Assembly: GCF_000283515.1 (NCBI RefSeq)
Contig: NC_015976.1
Span: forward strand, 4,061,501 to 4,125,500
DNA from: Sphingobium sp. SYK-6
GTDB lineage: Bacteria > Pseudomonadota > Alphaproteobacteria > Sphingomonadales > Sphingomonadaceae
Direction of reading: 5' to 3'
DNA: 64,000 nt
A program made the position numbers and the translations under genes. The notes under the pieces are model-generated. The model worked only from the letters and a program-made list of their open reading frames with translations. It was not told the origin of the DNA and did no database searches. Shown here piece after piece: positions 16,464-24,906 of the stretch. How positions within the stretch are numbered: position 1 is the first letter of the stretch; each line of letters begins with the position of its first letter.

Positions 16464-17081
16464 ATGACCGTATATCTGCATGAAGAAGACCTGCCCGCAG
16501 ACGTTCTGGCCGAAGGGGCAGTGGCGATCGACACGGAAACCATGGGCCTCATCACGCCGCGCGACCGATTGTGCCTGGTCCAGATCAGCGATGGCCGGGG
16601 GGACGAGCATCTCGTGCGTTTCGCGCCGCACAGCAATTTCGCCGCGCCGAATCTGCGCGCCATCATCGCCGATCCGAATCGGCTCAAGCTCTTCCATTTC
16701 GGGCGCTTCGACATCGCCGCGCTCCAGCATTATCTCGGTGTGCTCGCCGCGCCCGTCTACTGCACCAAGATCGCCTCGCGGCTCACCCGGACATACACCG
16801 ATCGCCATGGCCTCAAGGAGCTGGTGCGCGAGCTGCTGGGTTTCGACATCAGCAAGCAGCAGCAGAGCTCGGACTGGGGAAGCCCGCAACTGAGCGACGC
16901 CCAGCGGGATTATGCCGCCTCCGACGTGCGCTATCTTCATCTGCTCAAGGCCGAACTCGATCAGCGGCTCGCGCGCGAAGGGCGGACGGCACTGGCCCAG
17001 GCCTGCTTCGACTTCCTGCCCCATCGGGCGCTGCTCGATCTTGCCGGATGGCCGGAGACAGACATTTTCGCCCATGCGTGA
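16464..17081 (+). CDS. rnd: Ribonuclease D (short 3'-5' exonuclease)
   Basis: 205 aa. DEDDy exonuclease domain only: Exo I AIDTET (Asp23, Glu25), Exo II with HFGRFDIAAL, Exo III DYAASDVRYL with the Tyr of the DEDDy class. The HRDC domains of full-length RNase D are missing, as is usual for this alphaproteobacterial form. It probably trims tRNA or other small RNA 3' ends. It is the first gene of a run rnd-lptC-lptA; the next start overlaps its stop by 8 bp. Confidence 0.88.
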   Translation: MTVYLHEEDLPADVLAEGAVAIDTETMGLITPRDRLCLVQISDGRGDEHLVRFAPHSNFAAPNLRAIIADPNRLKLFHFGRFDIAALQHYLGVLAAPVYCTKIASRLTRTYTDRHGLKELVRELLGFDISKQQQSSDWGSPQLSDAQRDYAASDVRYLHLLKAELDQRLAREGRTALAQACFDFLPHRALLDLAGWPETDIFAHA

Positions 17082-17763
17082 CCGCCGCGGCCATATACTG
17101 ACCGGCGAAGAGATGGCCTTGTCCGCCGAGGCCACGGCCCAGCGGACGAAGCGGCAGCATTGGGCCACGCCCGGCGGCAGCCATGACAGGATGATCACGC
17201 TGCTCAAGCGCGTGCTGCCGGTGGTCGTCGCGGTCCTGGCCATCTTCCTGTTCACGGCCCCCTTCACGCATGAGAACGAAGTCAGCTTCGTCCTCGACAA
17301 GAATCGCGTGGACATGGCGACGGAACGGCTGAAGGTCGTGGAAGCGCTTTATCGCGGCGAGGATGCCAGCGGCCGGCCCTTTTCCCTGCGCGCCGGCTCG
17401 GCGTTGCAGCGCAGCTCGCGCGATCCGGTCGTCGAGCTGAACGAACTGGAAGCCCGGCTGCAGATGGAGAAAGGCGGCGCTGTCGTGACTGCCCGGCAGG
17501 GCAATTACAACATGGACAAGGAAACCGTCTCGGTAATCGGGCCGATCCAGTTCCAGAGCGCCAACGGCTATCGGCTCACCACCCGGGACGTGGACATCCA
17601 GTTGCAGCAGCGCAGTCTGCGCAGTCGGGGCAGCGTCGAGGGGCGCATTCCCACCGGGACATTCCGGGCCGACCATCTGAGTGCCGATCTTGAGGCCCGG
17701 ACCGTGACTCTGGAAGGCAACGCTCGCTTGCGCATGGAACAATTTGGACGCAAGGGGCAGTGA
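17074..17763 (+). CDS. lptC: LPS export system protein LptC
   Basis: 229 aa from the ATG at 17074, which overlaps the rnd stop; an ATG at 17113 would give 216 aa. One N-terminal membrane anchor (about 44-64, RVLPVVVAVLAIFLFTAPF) is followed by a periplasmic beta-jellyroll with short repeats (ARQGNYNMDKETVSVIGPIQF, ATVTLEGNARLR-like end). LptC joins the LptBFG transporter to the LptA bridge that carries LPS to the outer membrane. Directly followed by lptA. Confidence 0.85.
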   Translation: MRDRRGHILTGEEMALSAEATAQRTKRQHWATPGGSHDRMITLLKRVLPVVVAVLAIFLFTAPFTHENEVSFVLDKNRVDMATERLKVVEALYRGEDASGRPFSLRAGSALQRSSRDPVVELNELEARLQMEKGGAVVTARQGNYNMDKETVSVIGPIQFQSANGYRLTTRDVDIQLQQRSLRSRGSVEGRIPTGTFRADHLSADLEARTVTLEGNARLRMEQFGRKGQ

Positions 17764-18311
17764 TGTTGCGCAACCCGTTGACCCTCTTTTCCATGGCGAC
17801 CGGATGTGTGGTCCTGATGGCCATGATGCCGGACGGCCGCGCCGACGCGCAGGTGCTGCGCGGGCACGATACGACCGCCCCCGTCGACTTCTCCGCTGAC
17901 CGCATCGAGGTTCAGGATCGTGCGGACAGGGTCGTCGTCACTGGCAATGTGCAGGTGACGCAGGCCGGGTTGACCCTCACCGCTCAGCGGCTCACCGTCG
18001 CCTATCATGACAATAATGGTGTCGAGATCGATCGCCTGGACGCCTCGGGTGGCGTCGTGGTGACGCGCGGCAACGAGCGGGCGAGCGGGTCGGTCGCGAT
18101 TTACGATCTCAACCGGAAGCTGATCACGATGATCGGCAATGTGCAGCTCAATCAGGGTGGCAACCGCCTGACCGGATCGAGACTCGTGATCGACCTCAAT
18201 ACGGGCCGCTCAACCGTCGACGGCTCCGCCACCGGCGCGCCCGGCACGAGCACGTCGCCCGGCGGCCGGGTATCGGGAACGTTCAAGGTGCGCCAGCAGC
18301 CGGGGCAGTGA
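17763..18311 (+). CDS. lptA: LPS transport periplasmic protein LptA (OstA-like)
   Basis: 182 aa. Signal peptide 1-29 (ends GRADAQ). The OstA-like domain follows with the diagnostic PVDFSADRIEVQDRADRVVVTGNV, then QRLTVAYHDN, VVVTRGNERASGSVAIYDLN and NVQLNQGGNRLTGSRLVIDLNTG strands. It forms the periplasmic bridge for LPS. The ATG overlaps the lptC stop (TGATG). A Ser/Gly/Pro-rich tail ends the protein. Confidence 0.9.
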   Translation: MLRNPLTLFSMATGCVVLMAMMPDGRADAQVLRGHDTTAPVDFSADRIEVQDRADRVVVTGNVQVTQAGLTLTAQRLTVAYHDNNGVEIDRLDASGGVVVTRGNERASGSVAIYDLNRKLITMIGNVQLNQGGNRLTGSRLVIDLNTGRSTVDGSATGAPGTSTSPGGRVSGTFKVRQQPGQ

Positions 18312-18462
18312 ACGCGCGAATAAATCCGGCGCGGCCCCCTTGCGTTCTGCCGCGGCCATGCAAATTTCCGGCCACATGGAGATTGCGGGGAAAGTCGCAA
18401 CATGCCAGCACTGAGGTGAATGGCCAGCGGCGGTCGGCAACCTGTCATGAAGAGGACCAAGC

Positions 18463-19239
18463 ATGAGTGACGTGGCTGCTCCCCTCAAGCCGAACGGAGC
18501 GGAATCGGAAGCCGGCGAACATCGCCTTCAGGTCATTTCGATCGCAAAAAGCTATGACAAGCGCACCGTGCTCGCCGATGTCAGCCTTGAGGTCGGCCAT
18601 GGGGAAGTGGTCGGGCTGCTCGGCCCGAACGGCGCCGGCAAGACGACATGCTTCTATTCCATCATGGGGCTGGTGAAGCCGGACAGCGGGCGGATCATCC
18701 TTGAGGGTGTCGATATCACTGGCCTGCCGATGTACCGCCGGGCCATTCTTGGTCTGGGTTATCTCCCCCAGGAGACCTCGATCTTCCGGGGCATGACGGT
18801 CGAGCAGAACATTCTGAGCGTCCTCGAGCTGGCCGAGCCGGATGCGGCCGCGCGGCGCGAGAAGCTCGAAACGCTGCTGGACGAATTCGGCCTTGCCCGG
18901 CTTCGCTCCAGCTCCGCGATGGCCTTGTCCGGCGGCGAGCGCAGGCGCTGCGAAATTGCCCGTGCCCTCGCGGCCAATCCCTCCATCGTGCTGCTCGACG
19001 AGCCGTTCGCGGGCATCGACCCCTTGTCGATTGCCGACATCAGGGACCTGGTGAAGGACCTCAAGGTCAGGGGCATCGGCGTTCTGATCACGGACCACAA
19101 TGTGCGGGAGACGCTGGAAATCGTCGACCGGGCCTGCATCATCTATGACGGGAAAGTGCTGTTCGCCGGCAGTCCCGAAGAGCTGGTGTCCAACGCGGAC
19201 GTGCGGCGCCTCTATCTTGGCGAGAGTTTCTCGCTGTGA
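18463..19239 (+). CDS. lptB: LPS export ABC transporter ATP-binding protein LptB
   Basis: 258 aa. ABC ATPase: Walker A GPNGAGKTT (54-62), Q-loop LPQETSIF, signature LSGGERRR, Walker B IVLLDEPFAGIDP, H-loop ITDHN. The sequence MYRRAILGLGYLPQE is typical of LptB. It powers LPS extraction with LptF and LptG, which are not in the window. About 150 bp separate it from lptA, so it may have its own promoter. rpoN follows 44 bp later, the standard alphaproteobacterial order. Confidence 0.93.
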   Translation: MSDVAAPLKPNGAESEAGEHRLQVISIAKSYDKRTVLADVSLEVGHGEVVGLLGPNGAGKTTCFYSIMGLVKPDSGRIILEGVDITGLPMYRRAILGLGYLPQETSIFRGMTVEQNILSVLELAEPDAAARREKLETLLDEFGLARLRSSSAMALSGGERRRCEIARALAANPSIVLLDEPFAGIDPLSIADIRDLVKDLKVRGIGVLITDHNVRETLEIVDRACIIYDGKVLFAGSPEELVSNADVRRLYLGESFSL

Positions 19240-19283
19240 GGCGCCCCTCGCCTCGCGGGATCCGCTGAGGAGATCGCCCGGGC

Positions 19284-20792
19284 ATGACCTTGGCGCCTCG
19301 CCTCGATCTTCGGCAGAGCCAGTCGCTGGTCATGACGCCGCAGCTCCAGCAGGCGATCAAGCTGCTGGCGCTGTCCAACCTGGAGCTGGAAGCCTTCATC
19401 GGGGCTGAGCTGGAACGCAATCCCCTGCTGGAAGCGGGGGACATCGACAGCCGCCCCGCGCGGGAGGAAGTTGAGCGGCCCGACGGCGCCGAGCCTCTGT
19501 CCGGACCCGAAGCCGGAGCCGACACGCTGATGGGCCGGGGCGCGGGCGAAGCCGATTCCCCGCTGGATGTCGATTATGCCTCGGAAACCTTCATCGACGA
19601 TGGCCCCGGCGACTTGCCATCCCCGCAGGCCGGCTCCGGCGCGGACGCGGGCGGCATGGGCTCGGCCTCCTGGAACGAGGATGCGCCGGACTTCGACAGC
19701 TTCGCGGCGGCCGATATCGGCCTGCACACGCATCTGACGCAGCAGGCGGAAGCGGCCTTGTCCGGCACATCCCTGCTCATTGCCCACCAGCTCATCGGGC
19801 AGATCGACGAATGCGGCTATCTCGAGGCCGATCTTCTCGAGACGGCTTACCGGCTCGGCGTCCCTCTGGCGCAGGTCGAAGAGGTACTCGCGGTCATCCA
19901 GGGCTTCGATCCCACCGGCGTCGGCGCGCGCACATTGAGCGAATGCATCGCGCTCCAGGCGCGCGAGGCCGATCGGTACGATCCGGCCATGGCCTGCCTC
20001 ATCAACAATCTCGATCTGCTCGCCAAGGGCCAGATCGCCCATCTGCGCCGCATCTGCGGCGTGGATGAGGAAGACATGAGCGACATGATCCGCGAGCTGC
20101 GGACCTATGATCCCAAGCCGGGGCTGGCCTATGGCGGAGAAAAGCCGCCCGCCGTCACGCCGGACGTGCTGGTGACCGAGCGCGGCAAAGGATGGGCAAT
20201 CGAGATCAATGGCGCGACGCTGCCACGCCTGCTGGTCAACCGGCGCTATCATGCCCAGCTGGCCGGGGGATCGCGCGACAAGACGACAAAGACCTGGCTT
20301 TCGGATTGCCTCGCAAATGCCAACTGGCTGATGAAGGCGCTCGATCAGCGGCAGCGCACGATCCTGCGGGTCACCGAGGAGATCGTCCGGCGCCAGGAAG
20401 GCTTCTTCCGGCACGGCGTGACGCATCTGCGCCCCCTGACGCTGAAGGTGATCGCGGATGCCGTCGATCTGCATGAATCGACGATCAGCCGCGTGACGAG
20501 CAACAAATATCTCGCCTGCGCGCGGGGCACGTTCGAGCTCAAATATTTCTTCACCAGTGCGGTGGCCTCGGCCGATGGCGGCGAGGCGGCTTCGGCGGAA
20601 GCGGTCAAGAGCCACATCCGGGCGCTGATCGCCGAGGAGAAGCCGGACGCAATCCTGAGCGACGACACGCTGGTCGATCTGCTGCGGCAGCGCGGCTTCG
20701 AACTCGCACGCCGAACAGTCGCCAAATATCGCGAAGCCATCGGCCTGGGCTCGTCGGTGCAGCGGCGCCGGCAAAAGGCAATGATGCGCTGA
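19284..20792 (+). CDS. rpoN: RNA polymerase sigma-54 factor
   Basis: 502 aa. Region I is the Gln/Leu-rich QSQSLVMTPQLQQAIKLLALSNLELEAFI (about 12-40); region II is acidic (about 55-150, rich in Asp/Glu); the core-binding and HTH regions follow (FRHGVTHLRPLTLKVIADAVDLHESTISRVTSNKY); the RpoN box ARRTVAKYREA lies near the C-terminus. It directs RNA polymerase to -24/-12 promoters activated by AAA+ enhancer-binding proteins. The usual downstream genes hpf and ptsN are not here; an IS630 element follows 60 bp after the stop. Confidence 0.95.
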   Translation: MTLAPRLDLRQSQSLVMTPQLQQAIKLLALSNLELEAFIGAELERNPLLEAGDIDSRPAREEVERPDGAEPLSGPEAGADTLMGRGAGEADSPLDVDYASETFIDDGPGDLPSPQAGSGADAGGMGSASWNEDAPDFDSFAAADIGLHTHLTQQAEAALSGTSLLIAHQLIGQIDECGYLEADLLETAYRLGVPLAQVEEVLAVIQGFDPTGVGARTLSECIALQAREADRYDPAMACLINNLDLLAKGQIAHLRRICGVDEEDMSDMIRELRTYDPKPGLAYGGEKPPAVTPDVLVTERGKGWAIEINGATLPRLLVNRRYHAQLAGGSRDKTTKTWLSDCLANANWLMKALDQRQRTILRVTEEIVRRQEGFFRHGVTHLRPLTLKVIADAVDLHESTISRVTSNKYLACARGTFELKYFFTSAVASADGGEAASAEAVKSHIRALIAEEKPDAILSDDTLVDLLRQRGFELARRTVAKYREAIGLGSSVQRRRQKAMMR

Positions 20793-20852
20793 TCGCTTCA
20801 GGCTGCTCGCCCGGCAAAGGGCAGCGGCGCGTGGACCTTTCCGGACATTTTA

Positions 20853-20877
20853 GAGCGTGATCTTGTTTGATTGAATC
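20853..20877 (+). repeat. IS630 left inverted repeat
   Basis: Begins GAGCGTGATC and matches the right end at about 20 of 25 positions. A TA dinucleotide precedes it. Confidence 0.85.
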
Positions 20878-20943
20878 GATTGGGGATTCACGCGGGCTGA
20901 TTTTTCTGATTCAACCTGCTGGCTGGGCAGGAGGCCAGCAGGG

Positions 20944-21366
20944 ATGAGCCGAGCCTATTCGATTGATCTTCGTGAGCGGGTTGTTGCTGCGATGGCGTCG
21001 GGCGCTTCCGCCCGAACGGCAGCGGCGCAGTTTGGCGTGAGCGTTGCGAGCGCTGTGCGTTGGTCTCAGCGCCAGCGCCGGACTGGCGGGGTTGTCCCAG
21101 GCAAACTGGGCGGGCACCGCAAGCCGGTGTTGCTGCCGGAGCGGGAGTGGCTGCTGGCGCGTGTTGCAGCAGAACCCGATCTGACGCTGCGTGGCTTGCT
21201 GGCCGAACTGGCAGACCGCGGGGTGAAGGCGAGTTATGGCGCGCTGTGGTTGTTCCTCGAACGCGAGGGACTGTCGTTCAAAAAAAAGCCTGTTCGCCAG
21301 CGAGCAGGATCGTCCCGCCATCGCCCGCCGACGGATGCAGTGGCGCAAGTACCAGAACCGGCTTGA
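20944..21366 (+). CDS. IS630 transposase, first frame (DNA-binding part)
   Basis: 140 codons. The N-terminal HTH segment is typical of IS630 (SRAYSIDLRERVVAAMASGASARTAAAQFGVS-type), followed by the linker LTLRGLLAELADRGVKASYGALWLFLEREGLSFKKK. After the A8 run at 21280-21287 this frame reads nonsense to its stop, while the continuation of the transposase (SLFASEQDRP) is in the next frame. So functional protein requires a frame change at the A run. Confidence 0.85.
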   Translation: MSRAYSIDLRERVVAAMASGASARTAAAQFGVSVASAVRWSQRQRRTGGVVPGKLGGHRKPVLLPEREWLLARVAAEPDLTLRGLLAELADRGVKASYGALWLFLEREGLSFKKKPVRQRAGSSRHRPPTDAVAQVPEPA

Positions 21367-21886
21367 TCCATCGCGCCTCGTCTTCATTGACGAGACCTGG
21401 GCCAAGACCAACATGACCCGCACCCACGGTCGCGCCTGGCGCGGACAGAGGCTGCACGCGAAAGTGCCGTTCGGTCACTGGCGCACACTGACCTTCCTCG
21501 CCGCGCTGCGCCACGACCGGATCGATGCCCCGTGCGTGCTCGACGGACCAATCAACGGCCAACTCTTCCTTGCCTATGTCGAGCAGTTCCTCGTCCCTAC
21601 GCTTGCCCCGGGCGACATCGTCATCATGGACAACCTCGGCAGCCACAAAGGCCAGGCCGTGCGTGAGGCTATCCGCAGCTGCGGGGCCAAGCTCCTGTTC
21701 CTGCCGCCCTACAGCCCTGACCTCAACCCAATCGAGCAGGTCTTCGCCAAGCTCAAGACGCTCTTGCGAAAGGCAAACGAACGATCAGTCGAGGCAACAT
21801 GGAAGCGCATCGGATCACTGCTCGACGCCTTCTCCCCCACCGAATGCGCAAACTATCTCAGAAATAGTGGCTATGCTTCAACCTAA
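21236..21886 (+). CDS. IS630 transposase, second frame (DDE catalytic part)
   Basis: The meaningful part begins near 21281 with SLFASEQDRPAIARRR and carries the DDE triad: VFIDETW (first Asp), IVIMDNLGSHK (second Asp) and PPYSPDLNPIEQVFAKLK (Glu). The ATG at 21236 lies inside the first frame and is probably not the real start; the natural product is likely a fusion of both frames made by slippage at A8 (+1 relative to the first frame). Confidence 0.85.
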   Translation: MARCGCSSNARDCRSKKSLFASEQDRPAIARRRMQWRKYQNRLDPSRLVFIDETWAKTNMTRTHGRAWRGQRLHAKVPFGHWRTLTFLAALRHDRIDAPCVLDGPINGQLFLAYVEQFLVPTLAPGDIVIMDNLGSHKGQAVREAIRSCGAKLLFLPPYSPDLNPIEQVFAKLKTLLRKANERSVEATWKRIGSLLDAFSPTECANYLRNSGYAST

Positions 21887-21899
21887 GATGATCACGCTC
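21875..21899 (-). repeat. IS630 right inverted repeat
   Basis: Reverse complement begins GAGCGTGATC like the left end and is followed by the TA duplication at 21900-21901. Confidence 0.85.
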
Positions 21900-21941
21900 T
21901 AGGACACATCCTCACGCCGGAGTCATGAGGCCGGAAGATCC

Positions 21942-22127
21942 TTAATCGAGCCGCTTCGAAACGCTCCTGCCTGCCAGCAGGCCCAGAACGAGAAAGAGGA
22001 CGAAAAGGGCAAGGCCCGCAAGGACGAGGATCTTGGCGATGCCGACAAAGGTTCCCGCGGCGCCGCTGAAGCCCAGCAGGGCTGCGATGCCGGCAATGAT
22101 CAGACAGATAACGGCAAGCCGAATCAT
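21942..22127 (-). CDS. DUF1328 (YtjA-type) small membrane protein
   Basis: 61 aa from the ATG at 22127 (AAGGGA upstream). Two hydrophobic helices with a Gly-rich turn: VICLIIAGIAALLGFSGAAG, then GIAKILVLAGLALFVLFLVLGLL, ending in a positive tail (RSVSKRLD). This is the DUF1328/YtjA pattern. The family is often linked with stress-induced genes, but its function is not established. Confidence 0.87.
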   Translation of the reverse strand: MIRLAVICLIIAGIAALLGFSGAAGTFVGIAKILVLAGLALFVLFLVLGLLAGRSVSKRLD

Positions 22128-22281
22128 GATTTCATCCCTTCCGATGTTCACGTTTGCCAACGCGCCTGGGGGAGGGGCGGTTCCCATCGGGGCAGGCAGT
22201 GGACGGCCGCCAGTCCGCCCGACGGAGCCATGGGCCGGTCCGTCAGAGGACTGAACGAAGCGAAAGCGGCCGCTCGCGCGC

Positions 22282-23340
22282 TCAGGGTTTACGACGAGTC
22301 GGAACCGGCATGCTGCAGACGTCGGCGCCGCCTGCAGGCACCTCGAAGAAGGGATCGCTGCGATTGGCGCGCGTGTTCACATAGCGCGCGAAGCTCTCGC
22401 TTTCGGTGGACAGATATTGAAATGAAGGCCGCTCGCGAGCGGGGAGATCACTTCCAGTCCGGATGGAAAGGATGGGGACCTGCTGCGCCTCATGCTCATA
22501 GAAACCCAGCGGCCCGGTGCCGCGCGGCAGGGTCGAGAGCTGCTCGATCCCCTCGATCACGCGACCCACGACAGCCACGTTGCGATCCAGGTGGCGCGGG
22601 GCATGGCCGATCACGGCGTAGAGCTCCGCGCCCGTTCCCGTGTCCGGCGCCATGCCGCGACCGACGCCGACCGTGGCGTAGCAGTGCACTGGCCACATAT
22701 GCTCACCATCCGAAGCAAGTGGCCAGCCCTCCCGGATCTCGACCCAGGGCGCGAAAGCATCCCGTTCGTGCCAGCCGTTGGGCGCCTTCTCCGTGCGCGA
22801 GCCGGCCATGGCGAGCTCGGCGATGCGCGCCGCTTCCTTCTGCTCCGAAGCCAGGCTCTCGCTGAAATCGGCCAGCCCGTCCGCGGCAATCGTCCGGGTC
22901 ATGGCATCGGCGACGGCGTCCAGCGATGCCTCATAGTCGCTGCGGGGCACCGGCCGCACCGTGGCAGGCACCGCTCGTGCCCGCGCGGCATCTTCCGCAT
23001 GCGGATCGCCCCATTGAACCACATAATTGTCCTGCACGCGGTTGATGACGGCCCCATCATACCAGCGCGCCAGCGCCAGCGTCCTGATATTGCTCACCCA
23101 GCCCTGGCTGAAAGGCGGGGGCAGGAGCTGAATGACCACGCGCCGCGGCTTCCCCTCGGCATCGGGCGCCAGTGTCATGACCAGCAGGTCGCTTGCCGGG
23201 ATGTCGATCCAGTCGCGCTGCGGCGCGGCCTGCACGATTTCCGCGGGCGAAAGCGCCGGGCCCTGCGCCTGCACGGCAGCGGAGGGAGCGAGGGCCAGCA
23301 AACAGGCGAGGAACCGCGCGTGGGGAACATATTTCATCAT
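22282..23340 (-). CDS. Exported cyclophilin-type peptidylprolyl isomerase
   Basis: About 352 aa. Signal peptide (MKYVPHARFLACLLALAPSAAVQAQ). The cyclophilin domain is recognisable from VVIQLLPPPFSQGWVSNIRTLALARWYDGAVINRVQDNYVVQWGDP, with an expanded middle insertion (about 120-230), then HCYATVGVGRGMAPDTGTGAELYAVIGHAPRHLDRNVAVVGRVIEGIEQLSTLPRG. It would catalyse Xaa-Pro isomerisation in the periplasm. Several Met codons lie close together (23349, 23340, 23337); none has a clear ribosome site, so the start is approximate. Confidence 0.83.
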   Translation of the reverse strand: MMKYVPHARFLACLLALAPSAAVQAQGPALSPAEIVQAAPQRDWIDIPASDLLVMTLAPDAEGKPRRVVIQLLPPPFSQGWVSNIRTLALARWYDGAVINRVQDNYVVQWGDPHAEDAARARAVPATVRPVPRSDYEASLDAVADAMTRTIAADGLADFSESLASEQKEAARIAELAMAGSRTEKAPNGWHERDAFAPWVEIREGWPLASDGEHMWPVHCYATVGVGRGMAPDTGTGAELYAVIGHAPRHLDRNVAVVGRVIEGIEQLSTLPRGTGPLGFYEHEAQQVPILSIRTGSDLPARERPSFQYLSTESESFARYVNTRANRSDPFFEVPAGGADVCSMPVPTRRKP

Positions 23341-23414
23341 GACGGACATGCCACAGCGCAGAACCTTGCGAAAGTCGCAATAGCCCGCTAGGGCGCCCGA
23401 ACTCCAGGGCATGC

Positions 23415-23505
23415 GGAGCGGTGGCCGAGTGGTCGAAGGCGCTCGCCTGGAAAGTGAGTATGGGTCAAAAGCCCATCGAGGGTTCGAATCCCTCCCGCTC
23501 CGCCA
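23415..23505 (+). tRNA. tRNA-Ser (anticodon GGA)
   Basis: 91 nt including encoded CCA. Acceptor GGAGCGG pairs CCGCTCC; anticodon stem CTCGC/GTGAG encloses CTGGAAA with GGA as anticodon; a long variable arm (TATGGG...CCCAT) marks class II serine tRNA; T loop GGTTCGAATCC is standard. It lies divergent to the cyclophilin gene. Confidence 0.96.
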
Positions 23506-23697
23506 TTTCAGTCCGAGATGTACATTCAGTCGGGCAAACCCCGATTTTGATTCGAGGCTGCCCCACTTGGCTTTCTGCAGCTTGGCCCGCTGGCGGGTGA
23601 GCGCAAATGGTTACGGCGACTGCAGGCCCTTCAGCATGAATGCGCCGCGGGCAGCCTTGGCGAAGGTCCGGTAACCGCCTGGCACCATTGCTGTCGA

Positions 23698-24906
23698 CTA
23701 CGGCGCCTTGTTAGGCCGAAGCCTCTCGGCATATCCGGTCAGTTGTAGCGCTTGTCTGGGAGACAAAGTGCGCCTTACTTGCTCAATGATCGCGTCCGCT
23801 TCGCGTGCATCACCCGATGCGAACTGGCAGCGCGCCAGTTCAATCAACGCGCGCTGCCGCACGGAAAGATTGCCGAACGGATCGAAGAAGGAGTCTATGC
23901 GCAAGACATCCTGCACGCCCGTCCAGCTAAATCTGACATCGTCCGCCGTGGCCGCTGCGAGATGACGGAATTGCCGTGAGGCTTGCGCAAGCGTGATCCG
24001 ACCTGTCAGCAACTCGTAGCGGATACGCAGGAGGTTCGCCTCGGGGCCTTGCTGCCGCGCCTGGAACCGGTCCAGCACATTTCCTACCCACCGCCAATTG
24101 ACAATGCCGGTTTCGGCTTGGGCGCCAAGAAGGTTGAACGACAGGATTGCCGCCAGATGCTCCGTCGTGGTCGCTGCCTCGACAGCGTCATCGTCGGGTC
24201 GATCGTAGGCGGAGGCCTTCACCAGTTCGATCGCCGGATCATGTGAGAGGATGTCATCCAGATCTGGCTTGTGAAAATAACCCACGACGACCAGCACGGT
24301 CTTGCCTGGATGGGCGATGGCCGCTGCACGGATGCGTCTTGCCTGGAGGAATGTCCGGTAGAGATAGAGGCGGCGCGGCAGATCCAGGTCTGCCCGGGGC
24401 GCAGGGGTCGTAGCCCAGTGTACGACGGCCGCCAGATTCTGCGGATCCTCGGCAGCGAAGAAGTCACGGGTCAAGCTTGCGCGATCCGGGAAGGTCAGGA
24501 AACCCTGAAAGCCGCTGGGACGGCGTATTTCCAGCGGTGTATCGAGGTCCAGTCCGAAGCCCAGTTTCGCGTCCTCGACCGGCGGCATCCAGTCGATCGG
24601 GCAGAGGGTGGCCCGCGACGCCTTGGCATAAGGTAGGATGATCCCCTGCACCTCATAGGTATATTCGTAATAATCGCCGCGCGCAGCCTGTTCGGGCGGA
24701 CGCTCGATGCAGATGGCATCGGGTTGCACCTGTTTCAGATAGGCCGCCAACATGCCGGGCTGATCGCGTTCGGAGACGAGTTGGGTGCCATGATCGACCC
24801 CCAGCACGATCACGCGCGCGCGCGGCGCATCAGACGGGGCGGAACGCGCCATCTGCAGGGGAAACAGAGCTGTCAGTGAAAAGAAACAGGCAATCAGAAA
24901 ACGCAA
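23698..24906 (-). CDS. Exported Tiki/TraB-superfamily-like protein
   Basis: About 402 aa if translation begins at the TTG at 24906, which has GGAG eight bases upstream and gives a clean signal peptide (RFLIACFFSLTALFPLQMARSA). ATG codons further upstream (25032, 25017) would bury that signal behind 40 polar residues. Two G-x-x-H motifs, LGVDH (36-39) and VVVGYFHK (about 235), plus the ERPPEQ segment between them fit the Tiki/TraB/GumN metallohydrolase superfamily. The C-terminal third looks helical and TPR-like (ALIELARCQFASGDAREADAIIEQV). GC is lower than its neighbours. Function is unknown. Confidence 0.6.
   Translation of the reverse strand: MRFLIACFFSLTALFPLQMARSAPSDAPRARVIVLGVDHGTQLVSERDQPGMLAAYLKQVQPDAICIERPPEQAARGDYYEYTYEVQGIILPYAKASRATLCPIDWMPPVEDAKLGFGLDLDTPLEIRRPSGFQGFLTFPDRASLTRDFFAAEDPQNLAAVVHWATTPAPRADLDLPRRLYLYRTFLQARRIRAAAIAHPGKTVLVVVGYFHKPDLDDILSHDPAIELVKASAYDRPDDDAVEAATTTEHLAAILSFNLLGAQAETGIVNWRWVGNVLDRFQARQQGPEANLLRIRYELLTGRITLAQASRQFRHLAAATADDVRFSWTGVQDVLRIDSFFDPFGNLSVRQRALIELARCQFASGDAREADAIIEQVRRTLSPRQALQLTGYAERLRPNKAP

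Larger units (their letters stand above)
20853..21899 (+). mobile_element. IS630-family insertion sequence, complete
   Basis: 1047 bp bounded by imperfect 25-bp inverted repeats beginning GAGCGTGATC and flanked by TA on both sides (20851-20852 and 21900-21901), the target duplicated by IS630/Tc1-mariner elements. It contains a transposase split into two frames at an A8 run. Ends, target duplication and catalytic residues are intact, so it is likely a recent insertion. It sits between rpoN and the DUF1328 gene and breaks no evident gene. Confidence 0.92.

Noticed and set aside
23506..23697. Possible attachment site or integrase remnant after tRNA-Ser(GGA)
   Set aside because: No direct repeat of the tRNA 3' end was found downstream to 25.5 kb and no integrase-like sequence is readable.
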